Below are positions 32,691 to 45,165 of a DNA stretch of 64,000 bases, in pieces (the first letter of the stretch is position 1; each line of letters starts with the position of its first letter). The stretch is from Isoetes taiwanensis. Lineage: Eukaryota > Streptophyta > Lycopodiopsida > Isoetales > Isoetaceae. Position numbers and translations under genes: made by a program. The stretch spans positions 5,356,364 through 5,420,363 of the forward strand of contig JAJEKV010000028.1 in the NCBI GenBank assembly GCA_021234155.1, in the 5' to 3' direction. The notes below the pieces were generated by a model that did not search any database, was not told where the DNA came from, and saw only the letters and a list, made by a program, of their open reading frames with translations.

Positions 32691-34342
32691 CAAGAACATT
32701 TCTCTTTTTCGAACCCCAAACACCCCCCCCCCAAAAAAAAAATGTGTGATGATGTGAGCATTTTCCTCAACCGACTCGCTTGCTAAAACAAAATTTTGTT
32801 GGAAGTGAATAAAACGCTAGTTATAGTGGGTGAGGAATGAGGAGTTAAACATTATTTCAAACTATAAGCCTATCTATAAACTTAAATTCCTTAACCATGT
32901 TTGCCACACACATGTTATCATCGAAGCTAGATGTTGCACTTTGGGTTGTTAAACCCTATGGAATTCATTTTTAGTGTTGGGAGCAAGTTAACTACTAATT
33001 TTAATACACTGTGACAATGTTAAGCACCAAAAAATTGGGGTTTATATATTGTGGTTTCGGAACAATAGTAGATATTGCCGACTTTATCATTTTGATTTTC
33101 TATTCAATGGAACCATTGTCGTTGTGACCGATGATAAAGGTAGGCTAATCTAAGCTTAAGGACCAACTACATCTTGGGGTTTATCTCTGTTTTACGGCAA
33201 GGCATCCAGAATATGGAAAGCCACCTGACAGATTGTAACCTTGACACATGAGGGAGCATAATAGCTGATTTTGAAAGTCTCTTCTAATTAGCAGCACGGA
33301 ATGAAATATTTTAAAGAGCACCTCTGGTAAACACAACTCAGCTCCTTCATTTTTTGTAGGGGTCAAATTCTTATTTAAATGCTTCGCTCACACAGACACA
33401 AACTCGGTAAAACTCGAATCAGAGCTCGTCTAAATAGCTCAAATGTCGCTTATGGCTATGCCATCACAAGTTGCCGTTTCTGGCATGAAATACAATCAAC
33501 CCAGAGGTAAAAGATTTTCGACTGCTGCAGTTCATCCCTGGATTGACGCCTTTTTCGACTGTCGCAGTTCATCCCTGGATTGACGCCTTTTGGATTGTTG
33601 CTTCTTTTTTCTTCTGTTCAAGCTTGCCCTTATAAAATTATTCCAAAAGAGAGACAACATAGGGCAAAAAATAGAAGGGGTTTAGGAAGAAAACAGAGAG
33701 AAAAAAAAAAGCAAGGTAAATTCGCTGGCAAGCTCCAATAGATGACTTATCTTGAACAAATTGGAGCTTATGGAACTGGAACACAGTGTAGACCTTACTT
33801 CTTCTTGCTCGGAAGCTACTTCAAAATACAGCAAATCCAGAAGCAACAAGACCGAGATCATCTCTGCATCCTACTGCCGAATAATATTAACTTGCCACCT
33901 AGATGAACCCTAGATGAACTTAAGACGATTTTGTTGCCTAGATGAACCCTGGATAATCCTAGATGAACCTTTGATAATCATCTAGATGAACCCTAGATGA
34001 TTGCCTGCTCTTCATGCACGCTTCTAGCAATCTGCCCAGCAAAAATCTAGACCTACATCGAATACACAAAAGCTTATTGAATGAGAAATTTCCACTACAA
34101 AGCAGAAACCGACGCCATAGAAACAGAGGCCCTTGACACAAAGCCTTAGCTGCAGAAATCGGCGCTTTGCAGAAAGATGTGACAGAAGGAGCCAGACTGT
34201 CGGCTGCCTTAGCACTTCAACGGAGTAGATGGTTTCGACGACTCGTGGCATGTAAACAAAGAAAAAGATTGCGGCGCGGAAAAATTAGGAAGGAACAAAA
34301 ACAAAAATGAAAAATGGCAAACTGCATTACATATGTAGTGAT
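32691..34342. other. No gene recognised; small tandem repeats
   Basis: A 37-bp tandem duplication lies at 33515-33588 (TTTTCGACTG...GGATTGACGCC). CTAGATGAACCCT-like units are repeated at about 33898-34005. The rest is AT-rich; short minus-strand frames at 33959-34251 carry no recognised motif. Confidence 0.5.
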
Positions 34343-35087
34343 AGGGACGGATCTTACGTCCCACATGGCTTTAGGAGTTTGTATGTACCATACGTAGTTG
34401 ATCCTATGGTTTAAATTGATTCGATCCACACCGTCAGTATGCGATCCTACGGCTGTCATTGCTTTAGGCATATCCTACGACTTTGGAAGTCTGTATGTAG
34501 CATATGTAATCGATCCTACGGTCCAGGTTGATTCAATCATGATGGTCGATTTGAGATCCTATGACTCACTTGCAGATCCTATGACTTTGGAAGTTTGTAT
34601 GTAACAAATGTAATCGATCCTACAATCCAAGTTGATTCGATCCTGATCATCTTCGACATTCTATGGCTCACGTTGCTTTAGATATATCTTACATGATCCA
34701 ACGGTCCAGATTGATCTTGAACCTTGGTCTAAGATCCTATGGCTCACTTGCAATGGATCATCTTCGAGATTCTATGGCTCACGTTGCTTTAGATATATCT
34801 TACGTGATCCAACGGTCCAGATTGATCTCACTTGCGATGGATCATCTTCGAGATTCTATGGCTCACGTTGCTTTAGATATATCTTACATGATCCAACGGT
34901 CCAGATTGATCTTGAACCTTGGTCCAGATTGATCTCACTTGCGATGGATCATCTTCGAGATTCTATGGCTCACGTTGCTTTAGATATATCTTACGTGATC
35001 CAACGGTCCAGATTGATCTTGAACCTTGGTCTAAGATCCTATGGCTCACTTATATCTTAGTGATCCAACGGTCCAGATTGATCTCAC
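34343..35087. repeat. Tandem array derived from the dispersed module
   Basis: After the module at 34343-34461, related segments (GATCCTACGGTCCAGGTTGATTC, GATCATCTTCGAGATTC, GGCTCACGTTGCTTTAGATA, GATCCAACGGTCCAGATTG) repeat irregularly. At least four units begin GATCATCTTCGA, near 34645, 34758, 34840 and 34947, with unit lengths of roughly 80-125 bp because internal pieces are gained or lost. The array ends exactly at a 22-T run. Confidence 0.85.
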
Positions 35088-37214
35088 TTTTTTTTTTTTT
35101 TTTTTTTTTGGGAGGTTAAGAGATGTTTTTTCCATTAATTAATAAAAGCCATACATATGTGTAACTAATGAGGGAACAGGATTTCCCATTAGTTACATCT
35201 TAGGGATGAAATAGAAAAGTATCAACATGGAATGAGCATAATGTTTAGACAGTAAAGTGACACCAAAAGTACAGCCAGAAAGTGATGTTGTTCTGCAGTA
35301 GAATATTATCCAAAATGTTGATTTGCACCAGTTGAGTAAGCTGGAACATTTGCTCGATTGAAGAATTTCATTTGGCCAAACGAGCTCCAAAATCCTGCAA
35401 ATACAAAATTGATCTCCAAGTACCTGTTTGAAGTGTTAGACAAGAGAATGATTATCTTCTGAGCAACTGGGATTATGGCAAGAAGTATTGTTGCAGATAG
35501 AGATTGAGGCAGGAAAAAGGAAGCTGATAGGATAGTTAAGGGGCTTTCATGATTTGGTCAAAGATTTTGTTGTAGACCCAGTAGAACCCTGAGTCAGTAC
35601 CAAACTTGTAACTTTTATGCTCAGATCCATTGTCCATGAGCAGCTGATGAACATCCTCTTTGGCCATTAGCAGGAGTATAGTTCCATAAAGGTCAGAGAG
35701 CATTTTGTGAGAGTAATATAGTTCTCTGTACCTGCTGAGTTGTCTTTCTGTCAAGGAGAAATGGTACATGAACAGAAAACTGAACAGACAGTACATTTGC
35801 ACCACTTCTCTGCAATATATCTTTGCCCAGGTAGATTCATTACTGGTACTTCTAACCTTATATAACATGATATCATCCGAGCTTGCATCTGGCCCTGGTG
35901 GCTCTAGATTTGAGACCCCTGTGTTGTTGCAGTAGAGTGTAGCTTCTTGGTATGTTAGCATTGTGTCGAACTTATTCCTGCCCTCTCCCTTCAGGAATTC
36001 CAGGTATTCTATCAATAAGGTCAGAAAAGGGAGCATTAGAATTAATGACATTTAAGCAGGAATTATATAAATTGAATACCCCTATAAATTTACCAACAGA
36101 GTCCCATTTCCTGTCATAATTGTCACCCAATTTGCTCTTGTGAGCAGATACAAAGGCTTCCAAATCTAGTTGAAAGTTCATCTTGATCCAAAAGATAGAA
36201 AAAATTTTCTTACCATAGACAATCCTGTATCTAGACTTCCAAATATTCCATAAAGCAGTAAAGACAATGGTATTCAAAAAAGCATCATTATTCTGAATAT
36301 GCTGTAGCAAGTTACCATGAGGTTGTCCAACAAAAAGGTCACTGAACTTTCTGTAGAACCATGACAAAAAATCCAAGATTTTGGGACACTGGAAAATATG
36401 TTGCATGGATTCATCTTGAGAGCAATTTAAATGACAATCAGGTTGAACAGTAGGAATCTTTCTTGAGAGAGAAGCAAGATTGGGAAGACTCTTATGAGCA
36501 ATTAACCAGATGAAAAAGTTGACTTTTGGTGGACAGTAAGAATTCCAGACATTATTGTACAAAGACTTGCATTCCCTTTCTGAGATAGAGCATTTAAGCC
36601 CAGCTTTAGCAGAGGTGTCCCTTTGATTAAGCAGGTTATATACTAAGCTGACTTTGTATTTGACATGGCCATTTATCTTGAGAGTAAATTCATCCTGATT
36701 GACTAACAGGTTTGTAGACTGTGACAAGATGCTCTTGAAGTGATTGAGGATAGATTTGTCACTTGAAGTACCATGAAGAAGCCTTCTAAGATTAGTCCAG
36801 GAAATAACATGACCATTTCTTATTAGGTGTCTAACATGAGTGATACCGAGATCCAACCATTTCCTATAAGTTTTAGGATGCCTTAAAGCAGGGATGTTAC
36901 CATTATTAAGGAGACCAGAATAAGGAGGAATTCAAGTTGAGATCCTGAATTGAGGGGATGTCATAACATCTGTGTACTATATTCCAAGCTTTGATTATGC
37001 TTTGCATCAGAGGAGAGGAATTCCTACCTGGGTGCAAATAAGTGAGGGCAGACTCTGGCAGACAGTGTTTAACACTTGGATGACCTTCAGGATAAGAGCA
37101 ATGGAGTCAATGCCTAATGAAAATTGAAGCTACAGAATTGTTCCCAGATAAAGTTCTCCAAACAAATTTACCTGCCAGGGCACAAGCTTGCAGATATAAA
37201 CTTTTGCATCCAGG
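35088..37214 (-). mobile_element. LINE-D: 5'-truncated L1-type LINE with poly(A) tail
   Basis: On the minus strand the sequence runs from a truncation at about 37214 to a poly(A) tail seen as 22 T on the plus strand (35088-35109). The start matches the reverse-transcriptase C-terminus of LINE-A (LYLQACALAGKFVWRTLSGN against the equivalent near 500-560). The left boundary sits at the tandem array end. No obvious target duplication was found (TGATCTCAC against AGGTGGATG), so the ends may be rearranged. Confidence 0.85.
35972..36856 (-). pseudogene. LINE-D ORF2 C-terminal zinc-binding reverse-transcriptase domain
   Basis: This is a 294-codon frame with DLGITHVRHLIRNG, WTNLRRLLHGTSS, VWNSYCPPKVNFFIWL, SRKIPTVQPDCHLNC, ESMQHIFQCPKILDF and VFTALWNIWKSRYR. 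The CX-C-H-CP pattern and W/F spacing match the zf-RVT domain at the C-terminus of plant LINE ORF2. It aligns with LINE-A positions 1-456, so the two are one family. An overlapping frame at 35536-36051 probably covers the end of ORF2 or its 3' UTR. Confidence 0.88.
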
Positions 37215-37560
37215 TGGATGGGCCCTTTTGAGTTGACCCAGAGTTTATAGAGCAATGCAAAAATAGGCTCGTCACGGATGTAGTCGACAACGAGCCAGAA
37301 GGCAAGTGCATGGCCCCAATGGACCCCCTTCATCCAGGGTTGGAGGAAAGAAGCGCATGCATTCATCCTAGAGTAGGGATCATGGGTAGGATGCATGATA
37401 GGAAACCACCCGGAGTCTATGGCCATTATGGGGGATAAGCCACCTCCTATGCCAAGGGTAAGAGAGGGTGTCAGCATTAGACATGCATTAATTTGAGGCA
37501 TGATGGGATACATTTTCCCCATGACCATTATGGGGGAAGCATCCTCCCTATATGCTGAGG
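37215..37560 (-). other. Unrecognised open sequence upstream of the LINE-D truncation
   Basis: A minus-strand frame from 37528 runs into the LINE without a stop, giving MNACASFLQPWMKGVHWGH and VVDYIRDEPIFALLYKLW before the junction. This part does not resemble LINE protein. It may be a host coding fragment into which the LINE inserted, or chance. I do not recognise the family. Confidence 0.3.
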
Positions 37561-40035
37561 AAATGTTGCATTCAAAGCATAAGCTCCCTTTAAGAAAGCA
37601 TATGCTCCTCTATCGTTGAGCTGTCGGAACTGCAGATTAGATGTTGCAATGGCTCGCTAACATAGGATAATGCAGGTTGATGGAGCCCAATCCACTTGCT
37701 TCATATTGACTAATTATGAGCGATAAACCCTTCCAAATCGCCTATGGATGCGATTGTTATTAACAGGTAAATGCTGGATTGGTCTCTGATTTATCTTCTA
37801 TGAAATATGTGGCTAATTACCATCATCATCATCATTACCATTTGCCATTCAAGATATAGCTTAAACAATAGATGCATATTTAGTGAACATTCTTAATTTT
37901 TAACGGTGCATATCTTAGATTTTGTGTGTATCTTAGATTTACTTTCTTGCGAAATGCTTATGGATGACAACGTGATGATGTGCAGTTTCTAGAGGTTACG
38001 GATTTGTAATGTCTTTTCATAATGGAGTAGGTGGTGCAAGATCAGGATGGAAATCTTGCAACTAGATTTGCACTTGGTAATTTTTTTATAGAGTATCATC
38101 TGTGCACATAGTAAAAGCTTAAATTCTGCAAATCTAATCATTCTTTTTCTTGGTCTTTACTTTTTGAGCTATTTTCTCGACTCTTCTTTCATAAGTAAGT
38201 TTTATATTGATTGTGCTTTTTATGTTGTTGGATATAATATAAAATAGACATGTAATCTTGACAACCCTGATCAAATCAATATTTTATTTTCTATATGTCT
38301 ATGTTGAACTTGGTTGTACTCAGGCTAAGTTACCAATTTTTTGTCATCATGGTTGTACTCGGGCTGAATTACTACTCACCTAAAATGTTTGCATATGGTT
38401 CTCTTTTGGAAGTCATTGGTTAAGCATAAAATTTGTTTGCATATAGAAGCAATAATGCAGCAAAAATCATAAAGCCGGAAAAGCATTCCAAATATTGAAG
38501 AACCATTTGAATTATGCAAATAAATTGTGATGATCCTAGGCTTGTCCGTTCTTTGTGTTTGTTCACATTCCTTCCAGTCCATCCAGAGCCTGCGCTTCCT
38601 TTGTCCTGTCGTTTTACCAAAGAACTTAGAAGAAGTGCCCTCCCATGTTAGAGATTAATACGTGAGAAAGATAGTGCCATTGTTGAGCCGAGAATTTGGA
38701 TTCCCTACTACATGTGTCCAGACTGCATAGGATTGGGACCAAGTGGCATGGTCGTTTTTGAGAAATTGGTGGTTACTGTTTTGCAATGCACCAGGTTAAG
38801 GAACAAAGAACAATCTCTCTATTTTTACCTTTTTATGTTTTCCAATGAAGTGCGTACATGCCACCATGCCATTGATGCTTTCAATGAATGTTAAGTCGTG
38901 CATTTTTAGAGTTTGGGATTGTTTCACTTTTATGACTGTGTTCCTATTTCATTTCCTTGCTATTCTATTGGTTGATCTTTATAGTGTAGATTCATCTAAA
39001 CAAATCATGGACTACACACCTACCAATCCTAAGCAATATGTGGTAAACCTCATCTTATTTAATGCCTGATATTAGTTTTAGTTAAATATTGGTTTTTTCC
39101 CATATGTATTTGCCACAGATTAGAATGGCAGATCACATCCGGTCTAAATCTTGATATCTAATTTTGATCTAGCTTGAAGTTTAGAAATATGTCATCTCAC
39201 AAGCTAATTGCTAAACACATGCCAATTCGTGCAAGAAAAATGTATCAGCATATAATGTCTATGCATGTGGAAGGAAATGGTATGGTTCATGCAGCTAGCT
39301 TTTGCTAGAAAATGATTGTAAATGTTGATGACAGGTGCCTAATAGAAATGATTGGGAATGTCCAATCATTTATGATGTTGATACGTTCAAACTTGAAAGC
39401 CTGATTTATGATGGTTGTTTGACGTAATGCAACTATGGGAAGGAAACTCAACTACATTTGCAACTAGTAAACCTCCTTAACTTTGCTCAATGGCTGCTTC
39501 TTATTCAAGAATGTTTCCTGTTGCCCAGTAATTAAATCAGACAGCTTATTCCCATTTCCTATTTGATGTAGTTCAAGCTACAAGATCACAATTACAATTA
39601 CAACAATTGCATCAAAATTTGTCACATCTACAAATTCCTAAAACATGATATATAGTTTCTAGCCAGGCAATGTTGGTATTTGATTTATTCTTAGAGGGTT
39701 GACCTCAGGTTTTGGGACTTTAGAATGCTAAAGATATTGCAGATTGCCCAAAGTTTTCAAAAAACTTTTGCTTTGATTTCCTTCCATGCTAGTTGAAACA
39801 CATACAGTTGCTTTAAACCGTACACGATCATATAGTAGTCTACATGGTTGTACAAACATGTGATCAAAGAATAAGAAGATGACTTGCTCTTTACAAATTT
39901 GTTAGAGCATTCAGTTGAATATCATGGAGAGTAGAAAGCATGATTTCATTAATTGGAGAGAATAACACGATTTTGTGGATTTTGCTTGATCCTTGAAATG
40001 TGAACATTGGCGTTAATTTTTTTTTGAGATTTAAG
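37561..40035. other. No gene recognised
   Basis: AT-rich sequence with short open frames only. The frame at 38712-38894 is cysteine-rich near its start (MCPDCIGLGPSG), but I find neither splice context nor a family. No repeats longer than about 20 bp were noticed. Confidence 0.5.
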
Positions 40036-40214
40036 TGAAGATGTGTAGATTAACCACTAAACTAGGCTGTCCAGGTTAACCATTGGAGTTGCATGTCCAG
40101 GTTAACCACTAAACTAGGTTGTCTAGGTTAACCACTAGAGTTGCCCATGTTTACCATTAGACTTAGATGTCTAGATTGACCAGGAGACTTGTGACTGTAG
40201 TGGTTAAGCACTAA

Positions 40215-40394
40215 ACTATGAAGAAACCAAGTGTCAATCTTAACCATTAGACTATGAAGAAACCAAGTGTCAATCTTAACCATAGGACTATGAAGAAACC
40301 AAGTGTAAATCTTAACCATTAGACTATGAAAAAACCAAATGTCAATCTTAACCACAGGACTATGAAGAAACCAAGAGTACTTGTGAACTTCACC
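40215..40394. repeat. 36-bp tandem repeat, five units
   Basis: Units begin ACTATGAAGAAACC at 40215, 40251, 40287, 40323 and 40359, an exact 36-bp period. Being 12 codons long, the array leaves a minus-strand frame open (MVKIDTWFLHSL repeated), which is probably a by-product and not a gene. Confidence 0.92.
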
Positions 40395-40719
40395 CGAACA
40401 ACTCTCTGTATTCCTCTCGAGCTTGATTCACGGTTTCTACCGTGAAGTCCTCAACCTTGCCATCACCCTTGAACCACAGCTCCATGTCGAGAAAGTCCGG
40501 CCAGATTATAGTTGACTCCAATATCATCTTTACCGTGCTTTTTCTATGGTTCTTCCAAACTTGGGCCATCTCCTCGAGATGCACTCTCATCCTTCGAGGC
40601 AACTCATTGGCCTCCAGCAGTGCCCTCATTGCCTTCTCACCAATCAAGTACTTCTTCAACACCTTCATCTGTTGGAGCCTCGTCTCGTAGTTCTCTTCAT
40701 CATTTGGAGGAGGGGGCAT
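40390..40719 (-). CDS. Unrecognised 109-codon reading frame within the foldback minisatellite
   Basis: The frame starts MPPPPNDEENYETR at 40719 and ends EEYRELFG. It is strongly charged and mostly helical in appearance, with KKYLIGEKAMRALLEANELP, WKNHRKSTVKMILES and a WPDFLDMELWFKGDG segment. Composition is far more protein-like than the flanking minisatellite. Just upstream on the minus strand is TTTCTATCTTGGCAG followed by AACATGCTTGAG, which could be a splice acceptor, so this could be a last exon. I cannot assign a family. It may be a captured host exon or the remnant of a transposon-encoded protein. Confidence 0.4.
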   Translation of the reverse strand: MPPPPNDEENYETRLQQMKVLKKYLIGEKAMRALLEANELPRRMRVHLEEMAQVWKNHRKSTVKMILESTIIWPDFLDMELWFKGDGKVEDFTVETVNQAREEYRELFG

Positions 40720-41870
40720 CCGAGTGATTCACTTCTCAAGCATGTTCTGCCAAGATAGAAACCCCACACCAAGTTAGAAAAGAAAGAATCTACAGAAGTT
40801 GGAACCTGACCTCGATCCGACATATACCTACACTAAAAAAGCAACATTTACCTACCATCGAGCCAACATATACCCTGGATATAGACATTTACCTACCCTC
40901 GAGCCGACATTTACCTACCATCGATATAGACATTTACCTGGACAACAAGCAACTAGGTCTAGTGGTTACCCTGGACATGCAAGTCCTATGGTTAACCTGG
41001 ACATGCAAGTCCTACGGTTAACCTGGACAACCAAGTCGAGTGGTAAACCTAGACAACCAGGTGTAGTGGTTAACCTGGACATGCAAGGTTTACCACTAGA
41101 CTTGGTTGTCCAGGTTTACCACTAGACTTGGTAAGCCTGGACATGCAAGCCCTGTGGCTAAGCTAGACAAGTATGTCCCATGGTTAACCTGGACAACTAT
41201 GTCCCATGGTTAACCTGGACATGCAAGTCCCATGGTTAAGCTGGACAGGCATGTCCCATGGTTAACCTGGACATGCCAAGTCCAATGGTATACCTAGATA
41301 AACCTAGGCAACCACTAGTCCAATGGTTAAACCTAGGTAAACCTAGGAAACCACTACACTTAGTTGTCCACGTTACACTTAGTTGTCCAGGTTTACCACT
41401 ACACTTGATAGTCTAGAAAACCCACTATACTCAGTTGTCCAGGCAAAACAGTAGAGTTATTTATCCATAAAAAACACTAGACTTGGTTGTCCAGGTTAAC
41501 CACCTGGGTTCCATGTCTAGGCAAACCACTAGATTTAGTTATCCAGATTTACCACTACACTTTGGTTGTCTAGAAAAACCACTTGGTGGTAAACCTGGGC
41601 AACCAGGTCTAATGGTAAGCCTGGACATGCAAGCCATGTGGTTAAGCTGGACAAGTATGTCCCATGGTTAACCTGGACAACTATGTCCCATGGTTAACCT
41701 GGATATGCATGTCCAATGGTTAACCTAGACATGCAAGTCCAAAGCAACCACTAGTCCAATGGTTAACCTAGACAACCACTAGTAGTAAACCTAGACAACC
41801 ACTAGACTAACTTGTCCAGGTTTACCACTACACTTGGTTAACCTAGGCAACCACTACACTTGCTAGTGGA

Positions 41871-43917
41871 AATGAACATTCTGGGGAGACAAAGAGAACT
41901 GATGGCAGTGAAATTAGTAGAAAAAAACGTGGGGCTAATGCATTCTGATCCAAAGTTACCTTTTAAGTTCAATAATGCAACTACATCCATGCAACATGAA
42001 GCCATGCGCCAAACTCAAGGATATCAACATAATAATGATTCAGTAAATCACTACCAAATGACACATCTTCTCAATCAGTACCAAAAAAAAGAGATATGTG
42101 ATGATGGAATGGCTAGTCGAAATCATCGGATTGTAATTAACGAAGATATTGAGGCAACACAGCTCAGTTGCTTATTCACATAGAAAACAGCAAGTATCAG
42201 AGAATAAAGAGCGAAATTGGAGATAATTAAATCTCCACCAATCAAAGTCCACTGCTTTCGTCAGAATAACTTGTTTGTTAGTATACACGAGGACAGACAA
42301 CCTTCTAGAACACACAATCTATGACCTATATAATCATATCATATTCGTTCCTTATTATGATAAATAGATCCATATCTTACCATATAAAGCTGAATTGAAT
42401 TGAATTGAATTGAATTGAATTGAATTGAATTGAATGGATTTTTAACAAAGCCACATGAAATTGGCATTGTAACGAGTGTAAATTGTGTTGAACATGCCTT
42501 TGAGGATGTGCTCTATGTCAGGCAGAAGCTCAACTAGTATTGACTAGGTAGCACTGGTTCTTGGATTAAATTACCTTAGCTAGAAGGGCATTGGATATTG
42601 GAGAATCATGGAAAAACGAAGGCTTACACGAAGGTTTTGAAAAATTTATGTTCAATGCGTCACTTTGAGCCTTCAAGGACATAAGCTACTAGAAGCTCTA
42701 GTGATAGTTATGGCGTTAGTTCTTTCGAACCTGATTCTGAGATTCCAAGAGATTATGCTAACAACATTTGCCATGAAATAAGTCTTGAAGAGATTATGCT
42801 AACAACATTTATCGTGAAATAAGACTTGATAGCGTGAATTCTGAAATGGTTGCTAGAGCTACATCCCTTGCCCTCGAGCCAATGCGTCCTGAGTTTATTG
42901 CGTATTGGAAACTCCTCATGATATTTCTAAGAAGTCTAGATGTTAATGTCAGCATTGGCGTACCTTTTTGGACAGCTTGCAGCTTTCTGGCAAGTCTAAA
43001 TTTATGAAAATTGTTAACATTGTTGAACATAAAGAAGATATGACGCGCCATGAACCAAATGATGCAGAGCACATGCAATGCAAATAATAGATTTGCACAA
43101 GGCAAAGAAAAGCAACTTACTACGGCACGCCGAAATGAGGGAAGAAGAAAACAAAGTTATCTAAAGCAAAAATTGTAAGCCCGAGGTATAAAACCTGAGG
43201 TTCAAACATCGACTTCTATAAATCTCAGCGAAGGTCTGAGTTCACAAACACTCAAAATAGTGGAAACACCAAAATTCCCGTGACTTAGCTTCACGCCAAA
43301 TCTCCACCATCAAAATTTATACAACCAACAAATCCACCATCAAAGAAAATATTATTTTGGAGCCAGCATCACAATCCACCATCAAATAAAACATTATTTT
43401 GGAGCGTATATCAGGCAACCCAAAAAGATAGATAAAACTTTTTTATTGTCTACACAAAACACTACAACATATACCACTCCTAGAAATACTTTTTGCAGTG
43501 TGCTTGAAAATGCCACAAAAGAGTAACCCCTCAAATGGCAACATAATTGGTCTTGAGGGTTTCATAGTGAGGTGACACCTTGTTAGTTTAAGATCAGAAG
43601 TCAGGGCATCATCACTTGCTCAGAACCTGGCTGCTGTAAATAAACAGCCTCCAAACCAAAATGACAATTTGGGGCGGTGTGCTTTGAATTGCCGGTGTGC
43701 CTTATATTCTGAAAGAAAAACTTCTTATATTCCAAAACTTTCCTCTTGAAAAGCAGACATCCTGTCATAAATAGGTGAGATACCCGTTCAAAAGTGGTGC
43801 ATCTTTTGGTGTTAAGAGGCCGTGGTGGATTGTTTATAATTGCAAATGACAAGGCTAATAGTATCACATACCCAAAATAAATAAAGGATCAATTCAAGTT
43901 TGAAACAGTTGCATAGT
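41871..43917. other. No gene recognised, apart from a simple repeat
   Basis: A 107-codon plus-strand frame ends at 42183 (LPFKFNNATTSMQHEAM...); I do not recognise it. At about 42490-42540 a frame reads VEHAFEDVLYV, faintly like the copia motif before the protease core, but it is too short to assign. The part 43600-43917 would include the 3' UTR of RPL11 on the minus strand. Confidence 0.4.
42391..42435. repeat. Pentanucleotide microsatellite (TGAAT)9
   Basis: Nine uninterrupted TGAAT units. Confidence 0.95.
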
Positions 43918-44923
<1,006 letters not shown>

Positions 44924-44961
44924 ACTTGCGCTCCTCCGGCGTCCACAACGACACGCTCGGC

Positions 44962-44976
44962 TTAGGGTTAGGGTTT
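44962..44976 (-). promoter_or_regulatory. Telo-box in the RPL11 5' region
   Basis: On the minus strand this reads AAACCCTAACCCTAA, about 40 bp upstream of the start codon. Telo-boxes of this sequence are an established element of plant ribosomal-protein and translation-factor promoters or leaders, supporting the gene call. Confidence 0.8.
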
Positions 44977-45030
44977 GACGTAATTTTCAAAGGTTTTTCG
45001 CTTTAAAAGGACGCGGTTCAACATCGAATT

Positions 45031-45165
45031 TTTTAGGTTGCCAGCCCCTGGGGGGGGGAAGCCCTCGTCCCCGTGGGTTTATGACATATTCCAGGTATAT
45101 GCCAGTATATGCCCACATGTCAATGACTGGCCAGCCACTTTGGAAACTGGCTAACCGGTGCTTGG
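45031..45165. repeat. Dispersed repeat next to the RPL11 promoter, related to 9054-9130
   Basis: GGTTGCCAGCCCCTGGGGGGG...AGCCCTCG...GGGTTTATGACATATTCCAGGTATATGCC resembles GGTTGCCCCTAAGGGGC...AACCCTCG...GAGTTTGTGGCATATCCTAGGTATATGC at 9054-9130. The motif order is identical with substitutions throughout. It lies about 110-240 bp upstream of the RPL11 start codon. Confidence 0.55.

Larger units (their letters stand above)
40036..41870. repeat. Bidirectional minisatellite built on GGTTAACCTGGACATGCAAG
   Basis: Left of the central reading frame (40036-40200) units read CCAGGTTAACCACTA...TTG. To the right (40925-41870) most read GTGGTTAACCTGGACATGCAAG, i.e. the opposite orientation, but patches of CCAGGTTTACCACTAGACTTGG are interspersed. 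Units are about 22-30 bp with degenerate length. The overall layout is an inverted repeat with a 109-codon frame between the arms, so the DNA could fold back. Confidence 0.85.

Noticed and set aside
40128-40355. Minus-strand frame with repeated MVKIDTWFLHSL
   Set aside because: It is entirely the 36-bp tandem array read in one frame; 36 is a multiple of three, so it stays open by construction.
40960-40985. GGTCTAGTGGTTACC resembling a tRNA A box
   Set aside because: It is one variant of the minisatellite unit and no B box follows.
40215-41870. CRISPR-like array
   Set aside because: Units are degenerate, directly adjoining, without regular unique spacers, and the context is a plant nuclear genome.
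42480-42560. Possible copia protease fragment (FEDVLYV)
   Set aside because: Only about ten residues resemble the motif and no neighbouring domain was found.
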